The position numbers and the translations under genes are program-made. A stretch of 64,000 bases of DNA, taken from assembly GCA_019638615.1 (NCBI GenBank), contig JAHBTL010000023.1, positions 1 to 64,000 of the forward strand. The letters run 5' to 3'. The DNA comes from Chitinophagaceae bacterium. Lineage in GTDB: Bacteria; Bacteroidota; Bacteroidia; Chitinophagales; Chitinophagaceae. Position 1 is the first letter of the stretch, and each line of letters starts with the position of its first letter. Positions 27,400-37,240 of the stretch are shown here, one piece after another. The notes beneath the pieces are model-generated. The model was not told where the DNA came from. It saw only the letters and a program-made list of their open reading frames with translations, and did not search any database.

Positions 27400-28719
27400 T
27401 TATTTTCCCGCTTTTGACAGGTAAGGGCCAAATACATCTTTAACCGGCATATCAGCCCTGCTGTCGTCGAGGATAATAACATAATATGCTTTACCTCCCG
27501 GCAATACGCGCACTACTATATGTCCCTGCAAGCTTTTATAGGAACGGTCTATCAATGGCCCGATTACATGCCTGTTCGATTCCAGCATATTCGTAGTAAA
27601 AAGATCGCGTGGCCCTTCGTACAGGTAAGGCGTGGTTAAACGCCGCAATACTTCCTCTCCCGGGTGATCAGACGACCACGATTGCTGTATCCATACACGG
27701 GGCTTAAATGTTTTTACCTGGAATTCATTTACTGCATCACGATTGCCATGATGATCAAGCGTGGCTATATCTACTTCGCCAACCACTTTAGCTACAGGTG
27801 TTTCCACATCTTTCCATAAAGGATCGCCATACGAAACAACACCACCGCAATCACCCCCTGTATAATATACAAAGGGACCGTAGTGTATAGTAAATACCAG
27901 GCTCAGGCCATTTTCGCCCGGCCATGTTTTAGCATCAGCCATATTCACCGGTGGAAAAAACTGGGATACGGAACTGTCTTTTCCCGTCCAGATCAAGCCA
28001 TTTGCTTTAATATTCTGCACATAAAAGCCTGGAAATAACTGCGGTTTATTTTTAAGTATTATTTGAGTCCTGCTACCTGCCCTGAACAATGCTGCCTGCA
28101 TGCCTGTTGTTTGTTGCGTGGCTATAAAAGCAAGGTAGTTTTGCATGGTTTTATTGATATTGATCTCCCCGGTAGTTTTATCGCTTATTTGCTGAAGACT
28201 GACAGGATAGCTGTATCCGGGATACCCTCTGTCGAGCAATAATTTTATAGGAACCAGCTCACCTACTCCTGTAATCCCGGTAAGGTCATACTTACCCGTG
28301 CCGGATCGTTTAGCTCCGGGATACCAGCTTCCAAAATGATCATCGTGAAAATGCGAGATGGCTGCATAATCTATTACAGCATTTTCTTTCAGCGGGGATA
28401 CCTGCCTGATATAATGGACGATCCATTCATAAGCCCGCTTGCTGTAGTCGGGGCGCATGGGTGCATTCCGCGGAGTGAATGCCCTTGCATCAGTAGGATT
28501 CATTTCCCCGGCGTCAAAAAGCATGGTGGTTCCGTCAGGGAATATATAAAAGGCAGCGTCTCCCCAACCGGTATTGATATGATGCAGATCCATATAACCT
28601 TCCTGCCATGCAGGTAAAGCGTCTCCTTTTTCTGCTGCCTGTGCCATGGTTACAGCCTGTAAGCCCATAGCCAGAAATACGATAATGGAAAAATGCCTGA
28701 TCCCTGGTAATGATTTCAT
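27400..28719 (-). CDS. exported metallo-beta-lactamase-fold protein (ComEC-like domain), 439 aa
   Basis: Starting from the ATG at 28719 gives a signal peptide (HFSIIVFLAMGLQAVTMAQA); the in-frame start at 28779 adds 20 residues ahead of it. The MBL fold shows as 'LHHINTGWGDAAFYIFPDG' and 'MLFDAGE', then 'ISHFHDDHFGS' (HxHxDH zinc motif), 'GDCGG' and 'LDHHGNRDA'. This resembles the hydrolase part of ComEC/Rec2, but without its membrane domain. The substrate is unknown. It lies 77 bases after the last gene of the large minus-strand unit. Unlike those proteins it is exported, so it may not belong to their system. Confidence 0.82.
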   Translation of the reverse strand: MKSLPGIRHFSIIVFLAMGLQAVTMAQAAEKGDALPAWQEGYMDLHHINTGWGDAAFYIFPDGTTMLFDAGEMNPTDARAFTPRNAPMRPDYSKRAYEWIVHYIRQVSPLKENAVIDYAAISHFHDDHFGSWYPGAKRSGTGKYDLTGITGVGELVPIKLLLDRGYPGYSYPVSLQQISDKTTGEININKTMQNYLAFIATQQTTGMQAALFRAGSRTQIILKNKPQLFPGFYVQNIKANGLIWTGKDSSVSQFFPPVNMADAKTWPGENGLSLVFTIHYGPFVYYTGGDCGGVVSYGDPLWKDVETPVAKVVGEVDIATLDHHGNRDAVNEFQVKTFKPRVWIQQSWSSDHPGEEVLRRLTTPYLYEGPRDLFTTNMLESNRHVIGPLIDRSYKSLQGHIVVRVLPGGKAYYVIILDDSRADMPVKDVFGPYLSKAGK

Positions 28720-28796
28720 GCTGGTGGATTTAGCGTGTCCGAAAATACAAAGCATCCACCATATTTGTTCATCCGTCACTACTCAATTCTAGTAGC

Positions 28797-30680
28797 CTAT
28801 TTTCTTTCCCTGGTAATCGGATCCAGGGCATCAAACTGTAACCCGCTTGAGCCTTCGCCCCTGCCCAGCTTTTTGCGGCGTCCGAGCCAGTTAACGGTTT
28901 TTCCGTTATACCAGCGGGTTCGTTGAAAGTTGCTTGTCACCCTTGCCCCCGCGCGCGGCACTTCTTCTTCATTTACAAACATGGGCGATGTAACTGCGTC
29001 TGTTTCGTTTATACCTGTACGTAATAAACTGGTAGCCGGGCGAACGGGCGCGTATTCCTTCTTAAACCAACGGGGCATGCTGGCGCGCTGCAGCCTCACA
29101 GCCCTGTACTGTCCCGGTATATGAACGGGCACAAAAGGGATCCAGTTTTCGGGCACTGTATTTTCAATCATATATTTGAACATCGCTTTTTCATCCACCG
29201 GTAACAAGGTGCCTGCAGGTGGTTCAATCAGCTCAATGGCATTGCGAAGATAATTGGCTGCGGCATCGCCTGCCATATTAATGCCTGCCAGGCTGTTCAT
29301 TCTTGTTTCAATGGCCCATACCATATTCGCCATTTCATCGCGTATAAAATGTATTTCTTCCAACGGCTCGCTTTCCTGCGTCTTAGCTACACAGGGTGGC
29401 AGGAACAAACGTGTATCCGCCGGTGCATTTTTCATATTATCTGCCGTCCGTACACTCAGGTTGAACAGTCCCCAGGCTGTCCAATCGTCTGTATTGCCCT
29501 GTATAGCAGGTTTAACCAGTGAACGTTCTCCAAAAACATCCGTTATTACGATGGCTGGTATTTGCGTAAGGCTTCCTACCGGCAATGAATAGGGTACCAC
29601 CAGCCAGTCGTTGCCATAAATAAGCGCGTATTCCGATACGATCAATTTTGCAATGTCCGTTGTGTCTGCATCTATATCGCCCAGGTCTATATTACCGTCT
29701 TCAAACTGCCACCACCGGGGATGCGGCATGCCGCCATATTTTGCAAGGGTAGGTATTACCGTTACTATTTTCTCATCCACTTTGGGCAGCTCATCGTCAG
29801 TGGCATTTCCAGTCAGTCCCTCTATCGTTTCACCATCTGCCGACACATCAAACGAATACCATTCCATATCGCCGGTATAATATTCTTCCGCTTTCAATAC
29901 GGTATTAGGCTTTTCTTTTTCGGGCAATGCTACCGCAAACTGGTATTCCATTTGTTCGTTCAGCCAGGCGCCTTTGCCATTGGTATTGTGTTGCGGCTTG
30001 TATGTTTTTTCAAACCATTGCACATAGGCTTCCAGCGCCTGCTTCAGCGCATCTGTATGCCCCGGGTCAACCAATGCAATGGCAGTTGCAGCAGCCGGCA
30101 ACCCGGCTTTTGCAGCGTTGTACAACAACGCTCCGTCAAACCACTGCGTTCCATTAGCCGCTAAAAAACTGTTTAGCGGATTATTAACAAGAGTACGCAA
30201 CTTCAGCACCGTGTTTATATGGTTGTCATTCGTATCAACACTTTCAGGTAATACCAGCGCATACAATGTTCTCAGCTTTTGCAGGTAACCGGCATAATCA
30301 AAACCCGCTGCGCCGGTTAATTTATTTTTCAGCAGTTTCATGAAAAAAGAAGCAGATTGAACGCGGCAATGATAATCCAGCCGGGGATGTTCGCTCTCCA
30401 CCTTCGTTTCGGCCGGTATAACATCCGTATATACTTCACCGCTTTCCGTTGCTGATTTATACCTTGTGATCTGCGTGCTTTGCATTTTTATTTTTGCAAA
30501 AATCGCAGAGCCGGTATCTTCGCCCTGGAACTCGCCAAACTGCCATTGCCGCGTAAGCATCCATAGCGGGTCGTGTATCGCACATTTCAGAACATCATCA
30601 AAATCCTGTTTGCGTGTTCGCGGCTCCAGCCTGTTCCAGGCGCGGAATGGTTCACATGAAACACTGTCTATTCTTGGCAT
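28797..30680 (-). CDS. hypothetical protein of a conserved 'DPLW..RQWQ..EFQGED' family, 627 aa
   Basis: No function is recognised. The start at 30680 gives a short N-terminus followed by 'DPLWMLTRQWQFGEFQGED' at residues 37-55, a stretch I recognise from uncharacterised proteins of other phyla. There is no signal peptide, membrane segment or catalytic motif. The C-terminus is basic, with 'NFQRTRWYNGKTVNWLGRRKK'. It is the last of eight close-packed genes and starts 10 bases after the 2180-residue protein ends. The pair is probably translated together and may interact. Confidence 0.88.
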   Translation of the reverse strand: MPRIDSVSCEPFRAWNRLEPRTRKQDFDDVLKCAIHDPLWMLTRQWQFGEFQGEDTGSAIFAKIKMQSTQITRYKSATESGEVYTDVIPAETKVESEHPRLDYHCRVQSASFFMKLLKNKLTGAAGFDYAGYLQKLRTLYALVLPESVDTNDNHINTVLKLRTLVNNPLNSFLAANGTQWFDGALLYNAAKAGLPAAATAIALVDPGHTDALKQALEAYVQWFEKTYKPQHNTNGKGAWLNEQMEYQFAVALPEKEKPNTVLKAEEYYTGDMEWYSFDVSADGETIEGLTGNATDDELPKVDEKIVTVIPTLAKYGGMPHPRWWQFEDGNIDLGDIDADTTDIAKLIVSEYALIYGNDWLVVPYSLPVGSLTQIPAIVITDVFGERSLVKPAIQGNTDDWTAWGLFNLSVRTADNMKNAPADTRLFLPPCVAKTQESEPLEEIHFIRDEMANMVWAIETRMNSLAGINMAGDAAANYLRNAIELIEPPAGTLLPVDEKAMFKYMIENTVPENWIPFVPVHIPGQYRAVRLQRASMPRWFKKEYAPVRPATSLLRTGINETDAVTSPMFVNEEEVPRAGARVTSNFQRTRWYNGKTVNWLGRRKKLGRGEGSSGLQFDALDPITRERK

Positions 30681-30690
30681 ATTATTATGG

Positions 30691-33600
30691 TTATGGCTGT
30701 GGTTGTATTGGTTCTATTGGTGAAATGGTTATTTTCCGGGGTTGCCTGTTAAAAGAAAAGTCCATTACCACCTGCACACCCAGCGGGTTGGAATCGTTGA
30801 TATCACCCATTTGGGGTGGCGCTACTTCCGATAAAATGCCTGGCAGTATATGCGACAATGCGCTCTGGTCTACATGATCAGGCTCTACCGCCCTGTTCTT
30901 CGCCATCTCCAGTGTATCAAGCAATGCAAACACAATATCTTCCCACTCCCACTTACCGGTTACCACGGGCGTAACCGCCAGCAATAACGACTGGGGCGGC
31001 ATAGCATTGGGCTGGTTGTAATGAAAGCTGATACCTGTAGTCTCTATTTTATTCGGTATGATCTCCATCCATTCATCTAAAATAATGCCTGCCTGGTCCT
31101 GCACTCCGGAGTTGACCCATTGCTGCGGATTGACCATGACCAGCGAAAGCTTATCGCCTGTTGGCATATAGGTTTCCGGGAACTCTGTGCCCAGCCAGTA
31201 ATCATCCTCCTCATAATTCAATTGTACGGGCAACAGATCAATGCCCCGATCATTCGCCGTCAGTACCATATCCAGCATTTCAAGCGAACCCATTTTGGGG
31301 CGTACCTTTGCCACACTTTGCAACCATTCCGCCATTACCATAGCCCGGCCACTTCGAATAATATTCTTTTCATCCGGAGCAGTTACTTGTTTTGAAATAT
31401 CTCCCTGGTTCGGCGCCTGGTACAAAGGCAGTGATACAAATGCTTTTCCGAAAACTATTTTCAATACATCATTGTAAAAAGACAGCTTTTGTTTGGTGGA
31501 TGTTTTAGCATTGATCTTATTCAATGTATCTGTTGCCTGCTTCAGGCGTTCTTTCGTTTGCTTAAAGGCAATCATGGTTTGCTGCACGTATTTCTGCGAC
31601 GCTTCTTTTTTATCCGCAGCCTGCTCATGCAACAAAGCCGGAACGGCATTGGGAACGCCATACGTATTGACCGAAACCAAAAAGTGCTGCATGAGCTGCA
31701 GTTGAGCATCACTTAACATATCATCCGGCGCTTCCAGTATTTTTTTTGCCTCCAGCAGGTCTTTTATGGTTACATCTGCTGTTAAAGCATTTACTGCAGC
31801 AGCAAGCTGTGTTACGGCCTCCTCTGTTCTTGTTTTGTATTGGGTCTCATCGTGATTGCCGGGATTGTCAGGATCAGGAGCAGCGCTGGTTTGTACCAGT
31901 TGCTCTGCGCCTGCGGCCCGTGCCTGTAACAAAATATTTCTCAATTGCATAAGCAGATGCTCCTGTTCGTAAAAACTACGAACAGAAGCACTCCAGGTTT
32001 CAAGCCGTGATTGCAGGTCAACCGTAATGGCAGCATTGTTCGGCAATGAAAGTTTTTCGCGCAGTTTGTAAGCGATGTATTGTTTAAAATCCGCCTCGTT
32101 GGCTGCTGCAAAAAGATAATCGAGGGGCTGCAGGTTCAGCTCGTTCAGCGATAATTCACTGGTTTGTATCACCGCATCCGGATCATTCGCTTTATGCTCT
32201 GCAATACACCTGATGCTTGCCGGGTTGCCTATAACAGTCGCCAGCCAGGTATTCAGCACGGGTTCCGCTTTTGCCCTGGGCGACGCATCTGCCGTCCAAC
32301 CCGGAGGTTGCGTAAATGTTTTTTGCGACTGAAAGTTCAGCACTACCCGTTGTGTTACCACGGTGCCGGAGCGTGGTGTATCTACCATTTGCGGTTCAGG
32401 GATATTTTTTCCCTGGGCAAGACTGTTCATCATTGCCGAAGCTCTTACATAGTTGCCCTGCACCACCTGGTATACGCTTTCAGAAACCGCCACATCACCC
32501 AACGCGTCCAGCGCGTCAGCCATACGATCAATTTCTTTCGCTATCTGTACAAATTCCGTGTTGCCCCCACCGTTACCGGTTACAAGGTCGTGCAGCCATT
32601 GTAGTACGGTATTGTTGGCAGGATCGGTAAGTACTTCAAACATGGTTCTATCGGAAGGAAAATCCAGCCATTTTATCACATCATAAATCTTGTTGAGCAA
32701 TGCCATACCGTCTACTACATTGCTGTTATAAGTAGGCGGTTTGCCCTCCTGCGCATTGTCTTTTACAGGCACTACCAGCGGAAAGGCGTTCCTGAAGGGA
32801 AGAATGAATTTATCCAGCTCGGCCAGCTTGTATCTTTCATGCAAGCCTTTTTCAAACTGGAAACCCAATATGGCTCCTATCTGTAAACCATTCTGCACGC
32901 CATCAATCAGGTTCATCGCCATCCTTACACGCGATGAAGAAATATTTACCGCCAGCCTGTTGCTGATGTCCTCTTCGGAGTAATTGGCTTTGTATGCGCT
33001 TCTCAGCACCGCGGCTGTAATGGCATGGTTCAGCGAAGGCGCGTGAATAAAGCCGTCATTATCCGGGTCATCGTATACTTTCACGCCTTCAGGGCTTAAT
33101 CCTGCAGGTAAATCGGCAGCCTTCGCCTCCTGCTTGTTGGTATCCCTCCTCAAATCTTCCAGCCAGCCATAAGCGCCGAGATAAATACCTTCCTTGCTGA
33201 CTACACGCTGCTCGCTCAGCCGCCTGTTTACCAGCCCGGTCAGCCATGCATCCAGCCGGTAGCTGCATACATCTATATGTTCTGACAACAAGTACGATAG
33301 CTCTTCGGTGGGCAGGTTGTTTAATATGCCATAGGCCTTGCGTACATCTTCAGTTTTCTGTAATATCTTTTTGTGCTGGGCAGCATTTACATAGCCATTC
33401 AGTAATGGATTTGATTGTGGCTTGTATATATAAGTAGCCATTGAGCTCCTGCCGCTGCCACTGTTGTTACTGGTGCTTACTACATAATTATAAAATGCAT
33501 TGCCGTTATCGAACTTATCGAATACAAACCCCTTTAGCTCGTCTATATCTTTTAACAACAAATGCCATTTGGTGTTGTATTTCCGAAGGGAGCCCATGCC

Positions 33601-36600
33601 TCCCCACTCACTATAGGTACTTTCATCACCTACTATGCGTCGTTTGTCCTCGGTGATCAGCCCTTCCAGTTGCAAAATATCCAATGCAGCTTCCTGGTAT
33701 GCCTGCATCAGCGCTTGCCTCATCATTAAAAACAGCAGGCTGCGGCTGGGGAAACTGGCGGGATTATTCCCCGCCAAAATCGTATCCATGAAACTGTTCA
33801 GCAACCAATCAATGTACGATCCTCCTTCCCCTCTCTCAACAGGATCAACGGGCGATAATTCTTTGCCATCGATCAGAAACCCTGTAAGCTGCTTTAACTC
33901 TTTAATGCCGGCAATGAACCGGTTCCGGAATATCCTGCTTTGCTCAAACTGGTCTCTTATACGGGAATATTTACTGTCTGTAAGCCTGAACAACACATTA
34001 AAGAGATCAGGTATTGTTTCATCCGGGAAACTAAAGGAAGGTGCAAACACGCCTTTGATCATCATTTCCTTGAACCAGGCGCGCATGTATTCTGCACCGT
34101 GTGTAGCCCTTATATCATACTCAGTGCTGCCGGAGCCTGTATATACGCCTTTGCGTGTAATATTGATACCGTAGCGATAATAGTGTTCCACAGAACCAGC
34201 GTTCAGTCCAAGCATTTCAATGAACTTTTGCTGCGGATTGCCGTTTTCCAGTTGTGCGTAATGCGCTACTTTATTTTTCCGGAGCTCTGTCCAAACACCA
34301 TTGAACATCTTTAATATTTCATGCAGCCGCAAATCATACCGGAGCTGCTTCGCTACTTCGGCATTCGAGCTTGTTATTTCCGGCAAATGATAGGCATCGT
34401 ATTGCGCAGACAACTTAAGACGTGAATACGCTGTAACAGGCAGGATACCATAAGGCTGCGCACCTACGCGTATGGAAGGCAGTATGCCCCGCGCGGGACA
34501 GTTATTGATAAAATATTTTTCAGTACGCCTGATGTTGTCATAAGTAAAAATATGATCCCACATTTCTTCCATTGTATGCCCCAGCGTGGCATGCCACAAA
34601 GCCCTGTTCATGGTAATAGCGTTGCTGACCTGCGTATTCAGCCGGTTGTTTACTTTTTGCAGTACAGCGGCAGACAAACCCAGTCCATCAGCCAGGCGTT
34701 TACCATCTGTTTGAACCATCGGATCGGCTGCAGATACATCGAACAACCGGTTGGCTATTTCAATATCAAAACGTTCGTCTTCGTCATTGTCCCGCGCGCT
34801 GTAGCCCGCTGTTGCGTTTTCCGTATTATTGGTAGGTGTTCCCACTTTTAAAATACCCATGCCGTCGGCAGCGTACACATGGTTAAGCAACAGCTTTTCA
34901 AGCAATGTTTTATTGTTAATAGCATCTCCCTGTTTTACACCAACCACCAGCAACTTGTCAAATCCGGTATCGTACTGTTCCTTTGTAAGCGGCAGGGTTA
35001 CCCCCATACCGGTTTCAACGGCCCTCCTGTATTCCGTCATCCACTTCATACCATCTTCGATCTCCAGGTCGCCGTTTTCGTTTATTTTATAAACAGGCTC
35101 TCCGTTCTCATCTTTATTCGAAAAAAAGGCCGGGTCGGGGCCTAGTTGCAGATTATCCGGTACTTTATTGCCCACTACAATGTGCTGAAAGCGATTATTG
35201 GTAATGGTAATAACCGCGAACCGTTCGGGCAATACATAAGTATGCGGTGCTTTTGTCCATACATTTTCTTTTATTTCAGGATCCGTATAATCAAATGCCG
35301 GCTGGGGCAGCTCATTTACCAACTGGTCAACGGACTTGCGCTCAATGGCATTGATCGTTTCAACCAGCTTACTGAAATGATCCGTAACCAGCTTAAAAGC
35401 GGCCAGCTTATCGGCAAACTGTACTTGTTGTGCCGGGGTAATCGACGTGGTCTTGGAGATGATGGACTGTATATCACCCTGGGCCCGCACTACCTGCACT
35501 TCCAGTTCCTGCATCATAATATCGGGCGCAGCGGTAACAGGTTGTAAAAGGGAAGTGAGCTTATTAATTCGTGTATCCAGCACCGTTATGGCATTCAGTA
35601 TCACAGATGTCCAGAAACGGTCGGGATCCAGCGTAGGATTAAGTGATTGAGATGCCGGTGGAATACTTTTGGCGGCTTCCTGTATATCCGCAAAAAAAGC
35701 ATAAGGCTTTTGCTGTAATTGTTGCGCGTTACGCGCTATACCTGATTTACGCGGATCGATCAGCGAAGCGATCCATGAAGCTCTTTTGGTACCGTGGGTA
35801 GTGCATAGTCTTTTCCAGGCCGCTTTTTCCAGGGTCTCATCATTGCTTGCCATCCACCAGGCGCTCCAGAAACGTTTGCCCGATTCATATTCTTTTTGGG
35901 TCAGTCCTTCTTCATGCGTATGTACAAAAATATCATCTGGATAAATCCGCACCCACAGCTCATGTACTTTTTTTAATGCAGGCTCCAACACCGTTTTGGC
36001 TTTGTCGATTACTGCCGCAGCATCACTGCTGATGTATTTCGACAAAGCATCAATGCCGTATCGCTGGCTCCTGTTTTTTGCATTGATACCACTCAGGCTT
36101 TGGCCTACTTTGCTCAACTCAGGCATCAACAGGTTATATACTTTGTCTAAACGTTGTGCCTGGCTGGCGCCTTTTAATGGGATGGCAGAAACAGACCTGT
36201 CAATATATCCTATGCCTGATTTTACCCTGGCTTTAAACTTTGATACTGTTGCATAAGGAGCCGCCGGCTCTACTGAAAATTTTTTAAGATGAAGATAGGT
36301 CTTCATTGCCTGCAGCAACAAGTCGTTGTAATCGTATGGGGGCGGCTCAGGCAAAGCCTTTATTGCCGGCAACGATACCGTTTCAAATTCTTTGATACCG
36401 CTTTCTATATCCGCTACCAACGGTGCGGCTTTTTCCGCAACAAATACGGCCCAGGTTGCATCGGCATGGATCACCAACAGGTTGGGCAACACTGCAACAA
36501 TTCCCCTGCTTACCTGGGTATGCAACTGCTGTAGCTGCGTAAACTGGTTTTTAGCAATATATTGCATACCGGCAACGGCTGCCGCCTGGCTTTTATAAAA

Positions 36601-37233
36601 TGTAAGCACCTGGTCCAGTCCATTTTCTATATACCCGAAGAGGTCCTTTTTATTCTTGATGTTTTGATAAGGGGTTTTAGCACGGTTCGAAAGCACGTCT
36701 ATCGTACCGGCTACTTTATGCAACTGCTCCAGCAGGTTGCGGGCCGGCATCAGCACCCCATGCGGGTCTACTATCAAAGCTTCAATAGCAGCCACCAACC
36801 CGCTTACAGCATTTTTTAACGCCGTAAAATTTATTGCCGGGAACTGCTGCGATACAAAATTCACGGTGTCTGTAAGACTAGCGCCCATTTCTTTCAAAAT
36901 GCGCTTGTTCTTTGCCGTGAGCAGGGTGATCTCACTTACCATTTTACCGGCATCCTGAATGTTTTTTATTGATTTACCGATCGCGCCGCCCGCCTGCGAT
37001 GCGCCCTGTACATCCAGCAGGTCAACCTGCACCAGCAGCAACAGATCCAGTATGGTATCAATATTATCGGTAGACGTTGTTTGCGAGGGCTCATCCAGTT
37101 CCATGAACCGGGTTTCGGTACGTACAGGCAGCAGCAAAATAGGGATGCCGTCATTCTTGGTGGCGGTCATGTTCTTTATTTCACTGATCCTTTTATCTTC
37201 CAGCAGCGCGTTTAACGTAGAAGGCATATACAT
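30691..37233 (-). CDS. giant hypothetical protein, 2180 aa
   Basis: The most likely start is the ATG at 37233, eight bases after the upstream stop codon; a TTG at 37236 would add one residue. The first ~420 residues are helical and low in motifs. Conserved-looking stretches include 'LWVRIYPDDIFVHTHEEGLT' near residue 430 and 'IRVGAQPYGILPVTA' near 920. The final third is rich in Gln/Asn and helices and ends in a proline-rich tail (IEPIQPQP). There is no signal peptide, membrane span or known catalytic motif. Its size and position between two other large proteins suggest a structural or scaffolding part of a complex. I do not recognise a named family. Confidence 0.9.
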   Translation of the reverse strand: MYMPSTLNALLEDKRISEIKNMTATKNDGIPILLLPVRTETRFMELDEPSQTTSTDNIDTILDLLLLVQVDLLDVQGASQAGGAIGKSIKNIQDAGKMVSEITLLTAKNKRILKEMGASLTDTVNFVSQQFPAINFTALKNAVSGLVAAIEALIVDPHGVLMPARNLLEQLHKVAGTIDVLSNRAKTPYQNIKNKKDLFGYIENGLDQVLTFYKSQAAAVAGMQYIAKNQFTQLQQLHTQVSRGIVAVLPNLLVIHADATWAVFVAEKAAPLVADIESGIKEFETVSLPAIKALPEPPPYDYNDLLLQAMKTYLHLKKFSVEPAAPYATVSKFKARVKSGIGYIDRSVSAIPLKGASQAQRLDKVYNLLMPELSKVGQSLSGINAKNRSQRYGIDALSKYISSDAAAVIDKAKTVLEPALKKVHELWVRIYPDDIFVHTHEEGLTQKEYESGKRFWSAWWMASNDETLEKAAWKRLCTTHGTKRASWIASLIDPRKSGIARNAQQLQQKPYAFFADIQEAAKSIPPASQSLNPTLDPDRFWTSVILNAITVLDTRINKLTSLLQPVTAAPDIMMQELEVQVVRAQGDIQSIISKTTSITPAQQVQFADKLAAFKLVTDHFSKLVETINAIERKSVDQLVNELPQPAFDYTDPEIKENVWTKAPHTYVLPERFAVITITNNRFQHIVVGNKVPDNLQLGPDPAFFSNKDENGEPVYKINENGDLEIEDGMKWMTEYRRAVETGMGVTLPLTKEQYDTGFDKLLVVGVKQGDAINNKTLLEKLLLNHVYAADGMGILKVGTPTNNTENATAGYSARDNDEDERFDIEIANRLFDVSAADPMVQTDGKRLADGLGLSAAVLQKVNNRLNTQVSNAITMNRALWHATLGHTMEEMWDHIFTYDNIRRTEKYFINNCPARGILPSIRVGAQPYGILPVTAYSRLKLSAQYDAYHLPEITSSNAEVAKQLRYDLRLHEILKMFNGVWTELRKNKVAHYAQLENGNPQQKFIEMLGLNAGSVEHYYRYGINITRKGVYTGSGSTEYDIRATHGAEYMRAWFKEMMIKGVFAPSFSFPDETIPDLFNVLFRLTDSKYSRIRDQFEQSRIFRNRFIAGIKELKQLTGFLIDGKELSPVDPVERGEGGSYIDWLLNSFMDTILAGNNPASFPSRSLLFLMMRQALMQAYQEAALDILQLEGLITEDKRRIVGDESTYSEWGGMGSLRKYNTKWHLLLKDIDELKGFVFDKFDNGNAFYNYVVSTSNNSGSGRSSMATYIYKPQSNPLLNGYVNAAQHKKILQKTEDVRKAYGILNNLPTEELSYLLSEHIDVCSYRLDAWLTGLVNRRLSEQRVVSKEGIYLGAYGWLEDLRRDTNKQEAKAADLPAGLSPEGVKVYDDPDNDGFIHAPSLNHAITAAVLRSAYKANYSEEDISNRLAVNISSSRVRMAMNLIDGVQNGLQIGAILGFQFEKGLHERYKLAELDKFILPFRNAFPLVVPVKDNAQEGKPPTYNSNVVDGMALLNKIYDVIKWLDFPSDRTMFEVLTDPANNTVLQWLHDLVTGNGGGNTEFVQIAKEIDRMADALDALGDVAVSESVYQVVQGNYVRASAMMNSLAQGKNIPEPQMVDTPRSGTVVTQRVVLNFQSQKTFTQPPGWTADASPRAKAEPVLNTWLATVIGNPASIRCIAEHKANDPDAVIQTSELSLNELNLQPLDYLFAAANEADFKQYIAYKLREKLSLPNNAAITVDLQSRLETWSASVRSFYEQEHLLMQLRNILLQARAAGAEQLVQTSAAPDPDNPGNHDETQYKTRTEEAVTQLAAAVNALTADVTIKDLLEAKKILEAPDDMLSDAQLQLMQHFLVSVNTYGVPNAVPALLHEQAADKKEASQKYVQQTMIAFKQTKERLKQATDTLNKINAKTSTKQKLSFYNDVLKIVFGKAFVSLPLYQAPNQGDISKQVTAPDEKNIIRSGRAMVMAEWLQSVAKVRPKMGSLEMLDMVLTANDRGIDLLPVQLNYEEDDYWLGTEFPETYMPTGDKLSLVMVNPQQWVNSGVQDQAGIILDEWMEIIPNKIETTGISFHYNQPNAMPPQSLLLAVTPVVTGKWEWEDIVFALLDTLEMAKNRAVEPDHVDQSALSHILPGILSEVAPPQMGDINDSNPLGVQVVMDFSFNRQPRKITISPIEPIQPQP

Positions 37234-37240
37234 CAAAAAT